DNA of 64,000 nt from Polynucleobacter nymphae (GTDB taxonomy: Bacteria > Pseudomonadota > Gammaproteobacteria > Burkholderiales > Burkholderiaceae). Position numbers and translations under genes: made by a program. Under the pieces are notes generated by a model that was given only the letters and a program-made list of their open reading frames with translations, searched no databases and was not told the origin of the DNA. Shown one piece after another: positions 37,001 to 52,000 of the stretch. How positions within the stretch are numbered: position 1 is the first letter of the stretch; each line of letters opens with the position of its first letter. The stretch covers positions 124,001 to 188,000 of the forward strand of contig NZ_JACVPA010000002.1 in the NCBI RefSeq assembly GCF_018882155.1, in the 5' to 3' direction.

Positions 37001-40000
37001 CTGGTGGTTATGGCGCTGCTAATTTAGTTTTAAGTGGGGTCGGATACGTTCGTAATAACCCCTCTGGAAATATCACCATTACTGCAAATAACACCGCTGC
37101 AGGTGGTAATATCGGTATTTCCCAATCTGGGGCCATTATTAATAATGCTAATGGCAGCAATATTTCATTCATCTCTAATAACTTAATTTCTCAAGCTGGC
37201 ACTATTACTCTGCCGGCCAACACCAGCGGTACAGCATCCAATATTACTTATGACACTACTGGCGGCGCTGCCACCACAACAAACAGTAAGTTAGCAACGG
37301 TCACTACTGGTGCCTTGAGCATTGGAGCCAACTCTACCAGTGCGATTAATTACTCTGTGTTGACGGCAGGGGCAAGGATTGATATCGCCGGCGTAGTATC
37401 AGTACCAGGCACCATTACTTTAGATAACACTTATGGTTGTACTGGTGTAAGTTGTGCACCGGCAACTGGTTATCTCAATACCGCTCTGGCAAGTTGGGCC
37501 ACCTACGTCACTACGAGTTATGGCGTTCAGGTTGAGAGCGCTCTCACTGGTACTGCTATTACGATTAAAGGCATTAACAACGCCGCCAGCACTGGCGCAG
37601 TCTTGTTGCAGGCAGCCTTGGTAAGTACTACGGGTGATATCAATATCACGGGCACTACGACTAGTGGCTGGGCTATTACCAACTGCGTTAATGGAGTAGG
37701 GGCCTATAACAACACCAATACCGCTAATAGTGGTGCGATTAATTTAACGGCTACTGCCACCACAGGATATGGTGTGGGTGTGTACTTTGTAAGCTATGGC
37801 GCCATGAGCGCTAAATCGATCACCGTCATTGGCAATAGCGCTGGTAACTACGCTGCCTACTTAGGTGCTATGACGATCGTGTCTGGGGGTGGCAATATTA
37901 ATGTGACCGGTACTGTCACTACCAGTAGCAATACTGCTATTTATCAAGCTGGTGCTATTGCTGATAATGCCGCCGGATCAAATATTAGCTTTATTGCCAA
38001 CGGCATCATTAATCAAACCGGCACCATTGCTCTGGTGGCTAACACCACAGGAACAGCGGCGAGTATTACTTACAACACCACTAGCGATGGCATCGCTTCG
38101 ACCATTGCTACGGGTGCTTTAACAGTAGCAGCGGGTACGAATAACTCTGCGATTAACTTCATTGCTAAATCTGCTGGAGCAGCAATTAACCCAGGCGTGA
38201 TCGGTAGCACAACAGTGGCGCTGCCTGGCTACGTCTTACTCGACAACACCTATGGTTGCTCTGGAACAGGCTGCACCCCCATTACAGGGTTTATTAATAC
38301 GACTAGCGCTAACCTGAGCTTGGCGACAACTTCTGTTGGTTTAACCATCAACAATGCAATTTACGCTTCCGGCTCAATCACGCTAAATGGTATTGCTAGC
38401 GGATCACAAGGCATTAACTACTCGGCAGTGATGACCTCTACTGCCAATAATGTGACCTTAAATGGTGGCACTACTAATAACTATGCTGTATACAACGGCG
38501 GTCAAGCTACTCTCATTACTGCTAATAACATTAATATCACCGGAACTTCAACCTTAGCGGCAGGTTGGGATGTATACATAGGACCATTAACCATTAATAG
38601 CGCCGCTACTGGTGGCAGCATTACTGTAACTGGCAATGTGATTAATACCCCAGGGGCAAATGGCGGCATCAATCAGTCCGGGGCAATTACGGGTACCAAT
38701 GGCTCAAACATCAGCTTCATCTCAAACAACAATATTAGTCAGGCTGGCACTATTACTCTGCCGGCCAACACCAGCGGTACAGCATCCAATATTACTTATG
38801 ACACTACTGGCGGCGCTGCCACCACAACAAACAGTAAGTTAGCAACGGTCACTACTGGCGCCTTGAGTATTGGAGCCAACTCTACCAGTGCGATTAATTA
38901 CTCTGTGTTGACGGCAGGGGCAAGGATTGATATCGCCGGCGTAGTATCAGTACCAGGCACCATTACTTTAGATAACACTTATGGTTGTACTGGTGTAAGT
39001 TGTGCACCGGCAACTGGTTATCTCAATACCGCTCTGGCAAGTTGGGCCACCTACGTCACTACGAGTTATGGCGTTCAGGTTGAGAGCGCTCTCACTGGTA
39101 CTGCTATTACGATTAAAGGCATTAACAACGCCGCCAGCACTGGCGCAGTCTTGTTGCAGGCAGCCTTGGTAAGTACTACGGGTGATATCAATATCACGGG
39201 CACTACGACTAGTGGCTGGGCTATTACCAACTGCGTTAATGGAGTAGGGGCCTATAACAACACCAATACCGCTAATAGTGGTGCGATTAATTTAACGGCT
39301 ACTGCCACCACAGGATATGGTGTGGGTGTGTACTTTGTAAGCTATGGCGCCATGAGCGCTAAATCGATCACCGTCATTGGCAATAGCGCTGGTAACTACG
39401 CTGCCTACTTAGGTGCTATGACGATCGTGTCTGGGGGTGGCAATATTAATGTGACCGGTACTGTCACTACCAGTAGCAATACTGCTATTTATCAAGCTGG
39501 TGCTATTGCTGATAATGCCGCCGGATCAAATATTAGCTTTATTGCCAACGGCATCATTAATCAAACCGGCACCATTGCTCTGGTGGCTAACACCACAGGA
39601 ACAGCGGCGAGTATTACTTACAACACCACTAGCGATGGCATCGCTTCGACCATTGCTACGGGTGCTTTAACAGTAGCAGCGGGTACGAATAACTCTGCAA
39701 TTAACTTCATCGCCAAGTCGGCAGGTTCTGCGATTAATCCAGGCACTATTGGCACCTCTACAGTGGCCTTACCTGGCTATGTACTCATTGATAACACTTA
39801 TGGCTGTACAGGAACCAACTGCACACCCGCTACTGGCTTTATTAATACAACGACGAATAACTTAGCTTCCTTAGCTACGACTTCAATCGGCTTGACGGTC
39901 AATAATGCCATTTATGCAGTAGGCGCCGTCACTGAAAATGGAGTCTCAAGTGGTTCACAAGGTATTGGTTACACAGCAGCAATGACTTCTACGGGTAGTA

Positions 40001-43000
40001 ATGTCATCTTGACTGGAGGCACGACGACTAGTTATGGCGTATATGGCACTACTTTAATTACTGCCAATAACATCACGATTACTGGCACCTCATCTGGCGC
40101 ACCTTCTTATGATGCCTATGTAAATGCTCTGACTATTAATACTGGCGCTACGGGTGGCAGCATCACGATTACCGGTAATGTGATCGGTACCCCTGGCGCT
40201 GCTGGTGGTATCTATCAGTCTGGTGCGATCACTGGGGTCAGTGGTACCAACATTAGCTTTATCTCAAACAATAATATTAGCCAGAACGGTGCAATTAGCT
40301 TAGCAGCAAACACCAGCGGTACGGCATCCAATATTACTTATGACACGACTACCGGTAATAAGACTTCGACTATTAGTAGCGCTGCCTTAACAATTACTAC
40401 TGGATCCACGTCAGCTATTAACTACATCATCAAGACTAATGGCGGCACGATCTCTCCACCAGCGATTACCGTTCCTGGTTACATCCTGTTAGATAATACC
40501 TGCCTAGGCTGCGCAACAGCGACAACGCCAGCTAATGCTGCAGTCAACGGTAATGCAATTACTTTAGGCGGCGCATTATCTGCTGGTACTTTAGCGGGCA
40601 CAACCGGTGTAACGATTAATGCAGTAGCCAATGGTACAGGCGTAGGTTTTGTGCAAGGCGCCAATGCCATCGCCTCTAGTGCTGGTGGCGTTACTATTGC
40701 TGTGAATGGTCAAACGGGTACTGGATATACCAGCTCAGGCGCTATTGCCGCCACTGGCCAAGCGGTCACGATCAATGCAACTATCACCACCGGTTCAGCT
40801 ATCAATGACACCGGTGCGATCACTGGTGGAGTAGTGATCATTACTGGCTCACAAACAACCTCTACAGCAACCGCAACCGTAGTAACGGCTACTGGCCTCA
40901 TCACAGCCAACAACGTCACGATCACCGGTAACGGCGGCGCAGCATCAACTATCGTCTCGCTTGGTGCAGTAACGATTAATGCCGGTGGTAGTAACCTCAC
41001 AGTGACGGCTAATAACGTCGCAGCAGGGGGTGCTAATGGTATTACTCAAACCGGTGCCATTACAGATAACGCAGTCGGTAGCAATATCACCTTCACCTCA
41101 AATAACATCATCAACCAAACTGGTGCCATTGCTTTAGTAGCGAATACGGGTGGCACTGCAGCTAATATCACCTACGATACGACCTCTGGTACTAAGGCTT
41201 CCAACATCACCACTGGCGCTTTAACAGTTGCCGCTGGCACCAACAACTCTGGTATTAACTTCATCGCCAAGTCGGCAGGTTCTGCGATTAATCCAGGCAC
41301 TATTGGCACCTCTACAGTGGCCTTACCTGGCTATGTACTCATTGATAACACTTATGGCTGTACAGGAACCAACTGCACACCCGCTACTGGCTTTATTAAT
41401 ACAACGACGAATAACTTAGCTTCCTTAGCTACGACTTCAATCGGCTTGACGGTCAATAATGCCATTTATGCAGTAGGCGCCGTCACTGAAAATGGAGTCT
41501 CAAGTGGTTCACAAGGTATTGGTTACACAGCAGCAATGACTTCTACGGGTAGTAATGTCATCTTGACTGGAGGCACGACGACTAGTTATGGCGTATATGG
41601 CACTACTTTAATTACTGCCAATAACATCACGATTACTGGCACCTCATCTGGCGCACCTTCTTATGATGCCTATGTAAATGCTCTGACTATTAATACTGGC
41701 GCTACGGGTGGCAGCATCACGATTACCGGTAATGTGATCGGTACCCCTGGCGCTGCTGGTGGTATCTATCAGTCTGGTGCGATCACTGGGGTCAGTGGTA
41801 CCAACATTAGCTTTATCTCAAACAATAATATTAGCCAGAACGGTGCAATTAGCTTAGCAGCAAACACCAGCGGTACGGCATCCAATATTACTTATGACAC
41901 GACTACCGGTAATAAGACTTCGACTATTAGTAGCGCTGCCTTAACAATTACTACTGGATCCACGTCAGCTATTAACTACATCATCAAGACTAATGGCGGC
42001 ACGATCTCTCCACCAGCGATTACCGTTCCTGGTTACATCCTGTTAGATAATACCTGCCTAGGCTGCGCAACAGCGACAACGCCAGCTAATGCTGCAGTCA
42101 ACGGTAATGCAATTACTTTAGGCGGCGCATTATCTGCTGGTACTTTAGCGGGCACAACCGGTGTAACGATTAATGCAGTAGCCAATGGTACAGGCGTAGG
42201 TTTTGTGCAAGGCGCCAATGCCATCGCCTCTAGTGCTGGTGGCGTTACTATTGCTGTGAATGGTCAAACGGGTACTGGATATACCAGCTCAGGCGCTATT
42301 GCCGCCACTGGCCAAGCGGTCACGATCAATGCAACTATCACCACCGGTTCAGCTATCAATGACACCGGTGCGATCACTGGTGGAGTAGTGATCATTACTG
42401 GCTCACAAACAACCTCTACAGCAACCGCAACCGTAGTAACGGCTACTGGCCTCATCACAGCCAACAACGTCACGATCACCGGTAACGGCGGCGCAGCATC
42501 AACTATCGTCTCGCTTGGTGCAGTAACGATTAATGCCGGTGGTAGTAACCTCACAGTGACGGCTAATAACGTCGCAGCAGGGGGTGCTAATGGTATTACT
42601 CAAACCGGTGCCATTACAGATAACGCAGTCGGTAGCAATATCACCTTCACCTCAAATAACATCATCAACCAAACTGGTGCCATTGCTTTAGTAGCGAATA
42701 CGGGCGTACCAATAGCCAACGTGATTTATGACGCTACCAGAGGTAACAAAGCTTCTAACATCACTGGCGGCGCCATAACATTTACAACCGGTGCAAGCTC
42801 GGTTATTAATTACATCGCTAAATCAGCGGGATCTGCGATAAATCCAGGCGCAATCGGAACGTCCACAGCATCTTTGCCTGGCTATGTTCTCATTGATAAC
42901 ACTTATGGTTGTACTGGCACTGGCTGCACACCAGTTACTGGCTTTATTACAGCGAATAATATTTCCGGTACCTTGGCAACAGCCTCTGCCGGTTTATCAA

Positions 43001-46000
43001 TCAATGGCGCCATCTATAACGCTGGAAACATTACCTTAAATGGTGTCTCAAGTGGTACACATGCTATTAACTACTCGGTAGCTATTAATACTACTGGTGG
43101 CGCCATTACGATGAATGGTATATCGAGTACTAATTACGCTATTTATGGCAGCGCTGCTGCCGGGATTGTGAGCGCATCTAGCGCAACACTTGGCGTTGTC
43201 ACGATGACGGGTTCTGCTGCCACTAGCAATCAATATGCAATTAATACTGTCGCTTCAGCAACGATCACTGGCAAAGCAGGTGTTTACTTAAGTGGCTTAG
43301 GTGTAGGTGGCAATATCACCATGGGTGCACTCATTCAGGACTCGGGAACTGGTGGCGGCGTCATTGTTAATGCCGTGGGCAACGTCAGTCTTGCAGGCGT
43401 AACTAATTCTGGTGTAAATGGTATTCGGATTACGGGTGGTGATGGTATAGCTGCGGGTACAACTACCGGCGGTAACGTTACTGCCGTTGGCACCATCACA
43501 AATACTGGAGGGGTAGTGGGCATTTCTATGGCTGCTCCCGAAAATGCAGCCTGTACTACTGGTTGCACGATTGCCAATGCCATCAGCATTACCACTACCA
43601 ATGCTGATGCCACTAAGAATATCTCCTACGGTATTCTCGGCGGCGCACTTCTTAAGCCGTCTGCATATTCAGTAACGTATACCAGCGGTAACTTCATAAA
43701 CTACCGCCAAAAACTTACCAATACTTTAGCTATTTCAGTAACACTGACTGGTGATTACTCGGCGGTCTATGGCACTGCCTATAACTCTGCTTCAGCAAAT
43801 GCTTGGTTACAGGCTAACTCTACTGTCAACTATACAGGCTCTATTACTGCTAGCTTTGGTGTCACAACTACCTCATTGGCATACGTAAAATCAGTCTTGA
43901 TGTTTAGTCCAACAGTAGGGGGCACTACAGCCTCTAATGGTACCAATGCCAACGCGGTACAGACTAATACAGCTCTTACTACGGCTAGCGTATCAACAAC
44001 AGATGGATCAGCTGTGACTGTAGTTCCAGCGAATCATACGTACACTATTACTCCCGCGGTCCTGGGTATTGCAATATCTGGCGTTTATAACGGTACAACT
44101 TCGTATGCAAATCAAAACGCTACTATTGTCACAACAGGCTTGGCGGCATGGGATACGATTACTAACGTCACAGTGAGTGCTGCAAATGCCAATACTGCTA
44201 GTGCCTACGTGACAGCAATCGCCGGTACAGCAACTGGCATTAATAGCTTTTCTTCGCTCAATTACTTAATGAATAGTGCCTACAACGGCACTTTATCTAG
44301 CGGCTTACCAGTTAATGCTTCACAAAGCGCGGCAACCAATAAAGTCACCATTACTCCAGCGCCATTGGGTGTGACTATTAATGCTATTTATACCGGCACC
44401 ACTACAGTGACTCCAACAGCATTTACTGTTACCGGCTTGGTCAATAGCCAAACAATTAGCAGTATTAGTGCTGCAACGATCAATGCAATTAATGTAGCGG
44501 CCAATAATAGTAACTACGTCACTGCAATTACTGTTGGCAGTGGTACTGCATCCATCGGTAACTACTTCATCAATCCAGCATACAACACGGTTAGCAGCAA
44601 TACTCAAAATACCGTCACGCTGACACCAAAAGTATTGACTGTGACTGGCATTACTATCGCCGCTAAGACCTATGATGGTTCGAAGAGTGCTACTGTGAGC
44701 GGCGGCTCATTAGTTGGTGTAGCAGCAGGAGATTTGGCTAATGTCACTCTCGCTCAAACTGCTACATTTGTATCTGCTAGTGCAGCCAATAACGTAGCTC
44801 TGGTGATGGTGGATAGTATTTCAGGATCGGCAAGCGCTAACTATGTCTTGACCCAGCCTACAGGCATTACTGCCAATATCGCCCAGAAGGTGCTCACGGT
44901 AGGAGGTGCAACAGTTGCTGCAAATAAAGTCTATGACGGCAGCACTGTAGCCACGATTACTGGTGGAACCTTAGTTGGCGTAGTTACTGCTGATGTTGCC
45001 AATGTGAACTTAATTCAGGCGGGTAGTTTTGCGCAAAGTAACGTGGCTAATGCAATTAGCGTCACAATGAGCAATACCCTGACTGGACCTGCATCAGCAA
45101 ACTACGTTCTGACTCAACCGGCGAATGTGACTGCTAATATCACACCCAAAGTGCTAACAGTGACTGGTACTACAGTTGCAAATAAGATGTATGACGGATC
45201 AACAGCAGCCACCGTTACTGGCGGAACCTTAGTAGGTGTTCTGGGTGCTGATGCAGCCAATGTGACTTTAACAAAGGCTGGTAGCTTTACTACTGCAAAT
45301 GCTGGAACTGGTACTGCAGTCACCATTACAGATAGCATTAGCGGAAGTGCTAGCGCAAATTATTCATTAACGCAGCCTACAGGCATTACTGCCAATATCA
45401 CACCAGCACCATTAGGCATCACCTTAGCTACCGTCTATAGTGGCTCAACTACCGTTACGCCAACATCATTCAGTCTGACTGGCTTAGTGAATGGTGAAAC
45501 TATTAGCGCTATCTCAAGCGCTACTGTGGCTAATATCAATGTCGCTGCTAATAGCAGCAACTTTGTACGTTCGATTGTGATTGGCAGCGGTACAGCATTA
45601 GCAAGCAATTACACATTCAATACAGCGACCAGCACAACTGCAGGCACAAGCTTAAATACCGTCACACTATCTACTAAAACATTGACCGTAACTGGCACGC
45701 TCGCTGATGCCAAAGTCTATGACGGTACAACTAGCGTTAACGTTTGGGGTGGATCCTTAGTTGGGGTAGTGGGTGGTGATGTGGTGAGTCTTAAGCAGGC
45801 TGGTACATTCAATAGTGCCAACGTGGCTTCAGCGGTGACTGTGTTAGTGAGCGATAGTATTTCTGGGGCATCTAGCGGCAACTACACCTTAATTCAACCT
45901 ACCGGTATAACAGCAGCCATTACGGTTAAGGCATTAACTGTTAGTGATGGCACGGTAGCGCATAAAACCTATGACGGCACTACTAGCGCAACCTTAACTG

Positions 46001-49000
46001 GGGGCTCATTAATTGGGTTGGTTGCTGGAGATACATCTAAGGTGACCTTAGTGCAGGCCGGAAGCTTCTCATCACCAAACGTCAGTAACGGCATCATCAT
46101 TATTGTAAATGACTCGATTACTGGCGTCGCGGCAAGTAACTATCGCTTAATTCAGCCAACCGGTATTACTGCCAATATTACGCCAGCGATGTTGGGTATT
46201 CAGGTGGTGGGTGTAGCTAACGGTACTAATAACATTACCCCAATTTCTTATACGATTAATGGCTTGATTAACGGTCAAACGATTACTGGTTTAAGTAGTG
46301 TGACGGTCAGTAGTTCCAGCATTAGCAGTAACGGCAGCAACTTTGTCACCGGTATTGTGATCTCTGGCGGTACCGCATTAGCAACGAACTATGCGTTTGC
46401 ACCAAGCTATAGTGCTACATCTGGTATTGGCCAAAATATTGCCACTCTCGTTGCCGCGAGTCAAAAAGTATTAACTGTCATCAACACGGTTGCCGTTACC
46501 AAGGTATATGACGGTACAACGACGATCACTATTACTGGCGGCACTCTAGTTGGTTTAACTACTGGCGATGCTGCCAATGTGACTTTGGTTCAATCCGCAG
46601 CGCTCACCAGCGCCAATGTGAATAGCGCTGCTTCTGTGATCATTAGTGACAGTATTACTGGTACAGCTGCAGCTAATTACATCTTGGTACAACCATCTGG
46701 CATTACTGCGATTGTGACGCCAGCGCCATTGGGCATCACCGTTACCGCTGAATATAACGGCACAACTAGCGTCACCCCATCTGCATTTACGGTAACCGGC
46801 TTGGTAGCAGGGCAGACCATTACAGGTCTCTCTAGTGCCACCGTTAACAATGCAAACGTAGCCAATAATGGTAGCAACTATGTCACCTCGATTGTGAGCA
46901 GCGGTGGTACTGCATCCCTCAGTAACTACAGCATTAACTCTGCTTACAACGCAACAGCCGGTAACACGAAGAACATGGCTACGATTACTGCAAAAGCATT
47001 GACTGTGGGCAGTGGCTCCGTTGTTGCTGATAAGGTCTACGATGGCACGACGGCCGCAGCCATTACTGGTGGTGCATTGGTTGGTGTGATCGGCTCTGAT
47101 GTGGTTAATCTCACTCAGGCAGGTAGCTTTGCTCAAAGTGCTGTAGGTAGCTCAATTGTGGTTACAGCTGCCGATACATTGAGCGGCACAGCTGCTTCCA
47201 ACTATTCAATTACCCAACCAACGGGTTTAACTGCCAGCATTACTCCTAAGACATTGACTGTGAGTGGTGTCTCTGTAAGCAATAAAGTGTATGACGGTAC
47301 AACTACTGCTGTTGCTTCAACTGGTAGTCTGGTTGGATTAGTGAGCGGGGATAACACTAAAGTCACATTAACTCAAAGCGCAAGCTTCTCTAGCGCTAAT
47401 GTTGGTAACAGTATCCCAGTTACCGTATATGAAAGCATTAGCGGAGCTGCTGCAGCTAACTACACCGTAGTTCAACCTAGCGGCTTAAGCGCCAATATTA
47501 CTCCTAAGGCCTTGACCATTACCGGCACTACGATTGCTAATAAAGTTTATGACGGCACGACAAGCGCTTCGGTAACTGCAGGTACATTAGTAGGGCTTGT
47601 TACTTCAGACCTTGCCAATATTATCTTCACGAAAGCAGCTAGCTTTAGCTCTGCCAATGTGGGCGTAGCAATTTCGATTGTGATGAATGACAGTATCAGT
47701 GGCTCTGCTGCAGGCAACTACACCTTAACTCAACCTACCGGAATTACCGCTAGCATTACCCCGAAGCCTTTAACTGTTACTGGTACTAGTATTGCTAATA
47801 AGAGCTATGACGGTACTGCAGTAGCAAGTATTTCTGGTGGCAGCTTAATAGGCGTCGTTTCTGGAGATACTGTTGGTTTAAGTCAGTCTGCAAGCTTTAG
47901 TCAATCTAATGCAGGTACCGGTCTTGGAGTTACTGTTGCTGACACTCTAACGAATAATGCTGCTGGTAACTACACCCTGACACAACCAACCGGGTTTACG
48001 GCCAATATTACGCCAGCGCCAATCACAGTGATGATCGCAAGCCAAACTAAGCAATATGACAGTACTAATTCTGCTAGCTTAGAGGCTGGAACCAGCGGTA
48101 ATGCTGGTAGTTATACTCTCAGCGGATTTATAAATGGGCAGGGTGCCTATATTACCCAAACGAGCGCTACCTACAACAGTGCTAACGTTGCTAACGCAAC
48201 AAGCATCTCCGCTTCATTGAGCTCTAGCAACTATGTTGCTGCTGGCAGCACCAATTTATCTAACTACGCATTGCCAACATCCGTTAGTGCAGTTGGCACA
48301 ATTACTCCAGCACCTTTAACAATGACAGCTAATGCTGCTGCCAAGTTTGTGGGGCAGGCTGATCCAACATTTACCTATACCTTGTCAGGTTTGAAGGGTG
48401 CTGATACCTCTAGCGTACTTTCTAATGCAGCTGTGACTCGACCCGCTGGTGAAATCGCAGGCGCTTCTTACGCTTTAACCCCAGGAGCAAGTGCAGCCAA
48501 CTACACTATCGTGCCAGTCAGTGCTAATTTGACAATTCTGGCTCAAGGTCAGCTCATGATTACCATAGGTAATAGCTCTGTTGCCTATGGCAGTTTGACT
48601 AGTAGCAATATCGCCGCATCTGCAACAGTTTCAGCTTCGTACTGCTCTATTGGTAGTGATTGTTCAGCACCTTACATCATTACCCTGAATGTAATGCCTG
48701 GTTTATCGGCTAATACCTTTATTGCTACTGATGCAAAGAGTGGAACTGCTCAAGGTAACTACACTCTGACTGTGACGCCACCGACATTTAATGCTTCTAA
48801 TAGTAGTGCTGGCGGTTTCTTAAATGTAGGTAACTATACCTTCACTCCGTCAAGCTCTGTAGTGACTAATCCAGGATACGCAACCAACTACGCTACTGGT
48901 TACCCAATTATTACCGTCGCTGGCACGATTACCATTACTCCGTTGACATTAAGTATCAATAACCCAAGCCCAAGCAAGGTATACGATGCCACTAATGCGA

Positions 49001-52000
49001 TTGTTGCTAAAACTCTGACTGCAAGTAATGCAATCGCTGGTGATCAGTTAATCATTCGCGGTTCAGGCACTTATGCAAGTGCAAACGCAGGAACTGGACT
49101 TTCATACACTTTGAATGGCATTTCTATCAGTGGTACTGATGCGGCTAACTATGCATTCATAGGTAATGTGACTGGCACAAATGGCGTGATTACTCAGGCA
49201 GTACTAAGTATCTCCGGTGCCACGGTTGCCAATAAGACTTATGACGGCACAAATGCAGCAAGCTTTAGTGGCGGCACATTAAACGGCGTAGTTAGCTCTG
49301 ATAGTGTTAACTTGACATTGACCCAAGTAGGCACCTTTAGTCAAATTAATGTAGGTGACAATTTGGCAGTGACCGCTGCCAATGTTTTGGGTGGCAGCGC
49401 TGCAGGTAACTATAGTCTGACTCAACCTACTGGCTTAACAGCCAATATTACGCCAAGAGCATTGACCGTTACCGGTACAAGCGTAGCGAATAAGACCTAT
49501 AACGGTAATGATGTAGCCGTAGTTTCTGGTGGCACATTAGTCGGTGTAGTCAATAGCGACAATGTGACCTTGGTGCAGGCTGGTAACTTTCCTTCAGCTA
49601 ACGTCGGCACAGGGCTCGCAGTTACCATTGCTGATACCTTAACTAATAATGCTGCTGGTAATTACACGCTAGCTCAGCCAACTGGCTTTACTGCCAACAT
49701 TACCGCCAAGGCATTAACGATTACAGGCGCCACAGTAGCGAATAAGACCTATGACGGTAGCAATGTGGCCAGCATTACTGGCGGAAGCTTAGTTGGTAGA
49801 GTTGGTAGTGAAGATGTGACGCTTACTGAAGCTGCTGCTTTCAGTCAGTCTGATGTGGGCAATGGTTTAGCGGTTACAGCCACGAATATTCTCGGCGGTA
49901 CTGCTGCAGGCAACTACACCTTAACCCAGCAAACTGGTTTGACCGCCAACATTACACCTAAGGCCTTGACCGTTACCGGCACTACTGTAGCGAATAAGAT
50001 TTATGATCGCACAAACGTAGCGACTATTTCTGGAGGCTCCTTAGTCGGGGTAATTTCAGGCGAGACCATTGGTTTAGTTCAGGTTGGCACTTTTGGACAG
50101 ATCAATGTGGGCACAGGTCTTGCAGTCACTATCGCGGATACCTTAACTAATAATGCAGCAGGTAATTACACGCTGACCCAGCCAACGGGCTTAACTGCTG
50201 ACATTACACCAAAGGCTTTGACTGTAACTGGAACCACGGTAGCAAACAAAACCTATAACGGCAACAATGTCGCAGCGATTACCGGCGGTAATTTGGTGGG
50301 TGTAGTGAGTAGTGATAATGTGAGCCTCAATCAAGCAGCCACCTTTAGTCAATCTGATGTGGGTACAGCTTTAGTAGTCACAGCAGCTAATACACTCTCA
50401 AATAACACTGCAGGTAACTACACACTGGTTCAGCCTGCTGGATTAACTGCAGACATTACTACTAAAGCCTTAACTATTAGTGGCGCTGCAGTTGCAAATA
50501 AGGTCTATGACGGCACTGTTGCAGCAATCTTTACTGCAGGCACCTTGAGTGGGAAAGTTGGCTCAGATGATGTAATTTTGACTCAAGCAGGTAGCTTTAG
50601 CCAGGCTAGCATCGGTACAGGCTTAACGGTCACAGCGACTAGCATTCTGAGTGGTGCCGCCGCAATGAACTACTCACTCACCCAGCCAACTGGTCTGAGC
50701 GCTAATATTACTGCTAAGGCCTTGACTGTCACAGGCGCAGTAATTGCTAATAAAGTCTATGACGGTAGCAATGTGGCAACATTTAGCGCAGGCACCTTAA
50801 ATGGCGTAGTGAGCTCTGATACTGCTAGCTTGATAGTGACTCGAGGTGCAAGTTTTAGCCAGGTTAATGTAGGTAATAGCTTAACAGTGACTGCTGCATA
50901 TGCAATTAGCGGTTCTGCAGCTGGTAATTACACCTTATCTCAGCCAACCGGTTTAGCTGCAAATATTACCCCAGCACCATTAGGCATTACAGTAGCTGCG
51001 ACCTATAGTGGTAGCACTACTATCACTCCAGCAAGTTATACGATTACCGGTCTAGTAAATGGTGAGACTATTACTGGTATCAGCAGTGCTACAGTAAATA
51101 ATCTCAATATCGCAGCTAATAGTAGTAATTACGTCACTGCAATAACTGCCAGTGGGGGTACTGCATCATTGAGTAATTACGCTATCACTCCAAGTTTTAA
51201 TAGTGGTGCAGGAGGCACCCAAAATACTGTCACTCTTGCTGCGAAAGCCTTAACAATTACTGCTGATAATGTGACTGCGCCGGTCTACGGTACAGCTTAT
51301 GCTTTAGGCACAACAGGATTTACAGCTGCTGGTTTGGTAGGTAACGATGCCGTGAGCGCTGCTACTCTGAGCTACGGATCAGCCACCAGCGTTGCCGCGA
51401 CTACGAATGCTGACACCTATAGTGCAAGCATTATCCCAAGCGCAGCAGTAGGTACCGGGTTGGCTAATTACACCATTTCTTATGTTGCCGGTGATTTAAC
51501 AGTGGGCAAGGCAGCCCTCACGATTACCCCTAATGCTGTTAATACTGTATTTAATGGCAGCATCTTGGATAAGGCGACTTATTCACAAGCTATTGGCAAT
51601 TACACACTGACTGGCTATAAAAATACAGATTCAGTAGTAAATGTTCCAGTAACTCTCAGCGGTAGCATGAACTTTAGTGGTGCTAGTAATACCGTCGTTC
51701 AAGATGTGGCGAACTACACTTTAGCTGTTGGTAGTTTGACTGGCAGCACAAGCAATACGAACTACACCATTACTTTCTCAAACACTGCTAACAATACCTA
51801 CAAAATTAACCCTGCAGTGCTGAGTATTGCTGCAAGCAAAGTGTATGACGGAACTACTGCATTTGCTGCCAGTTCTGTAAGCGCCGTCACCACTATTGGT
51901 AATCAAGTTGTTTCTTTAGCAGGTTCAGGCACATCTAATAGTGCGGATGTGATTGGTGTCAGCAGCCTCAGTACCACTGGATTGAGTATTGCTAATACTG

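Noticed and set aside
37195..42704. The direct repeats considered as a CRISPR-like or transposon structure.
   Set aside because: They keep reading frame, have no terminal inverted repeats or transposase, and fit internal gene duplication.
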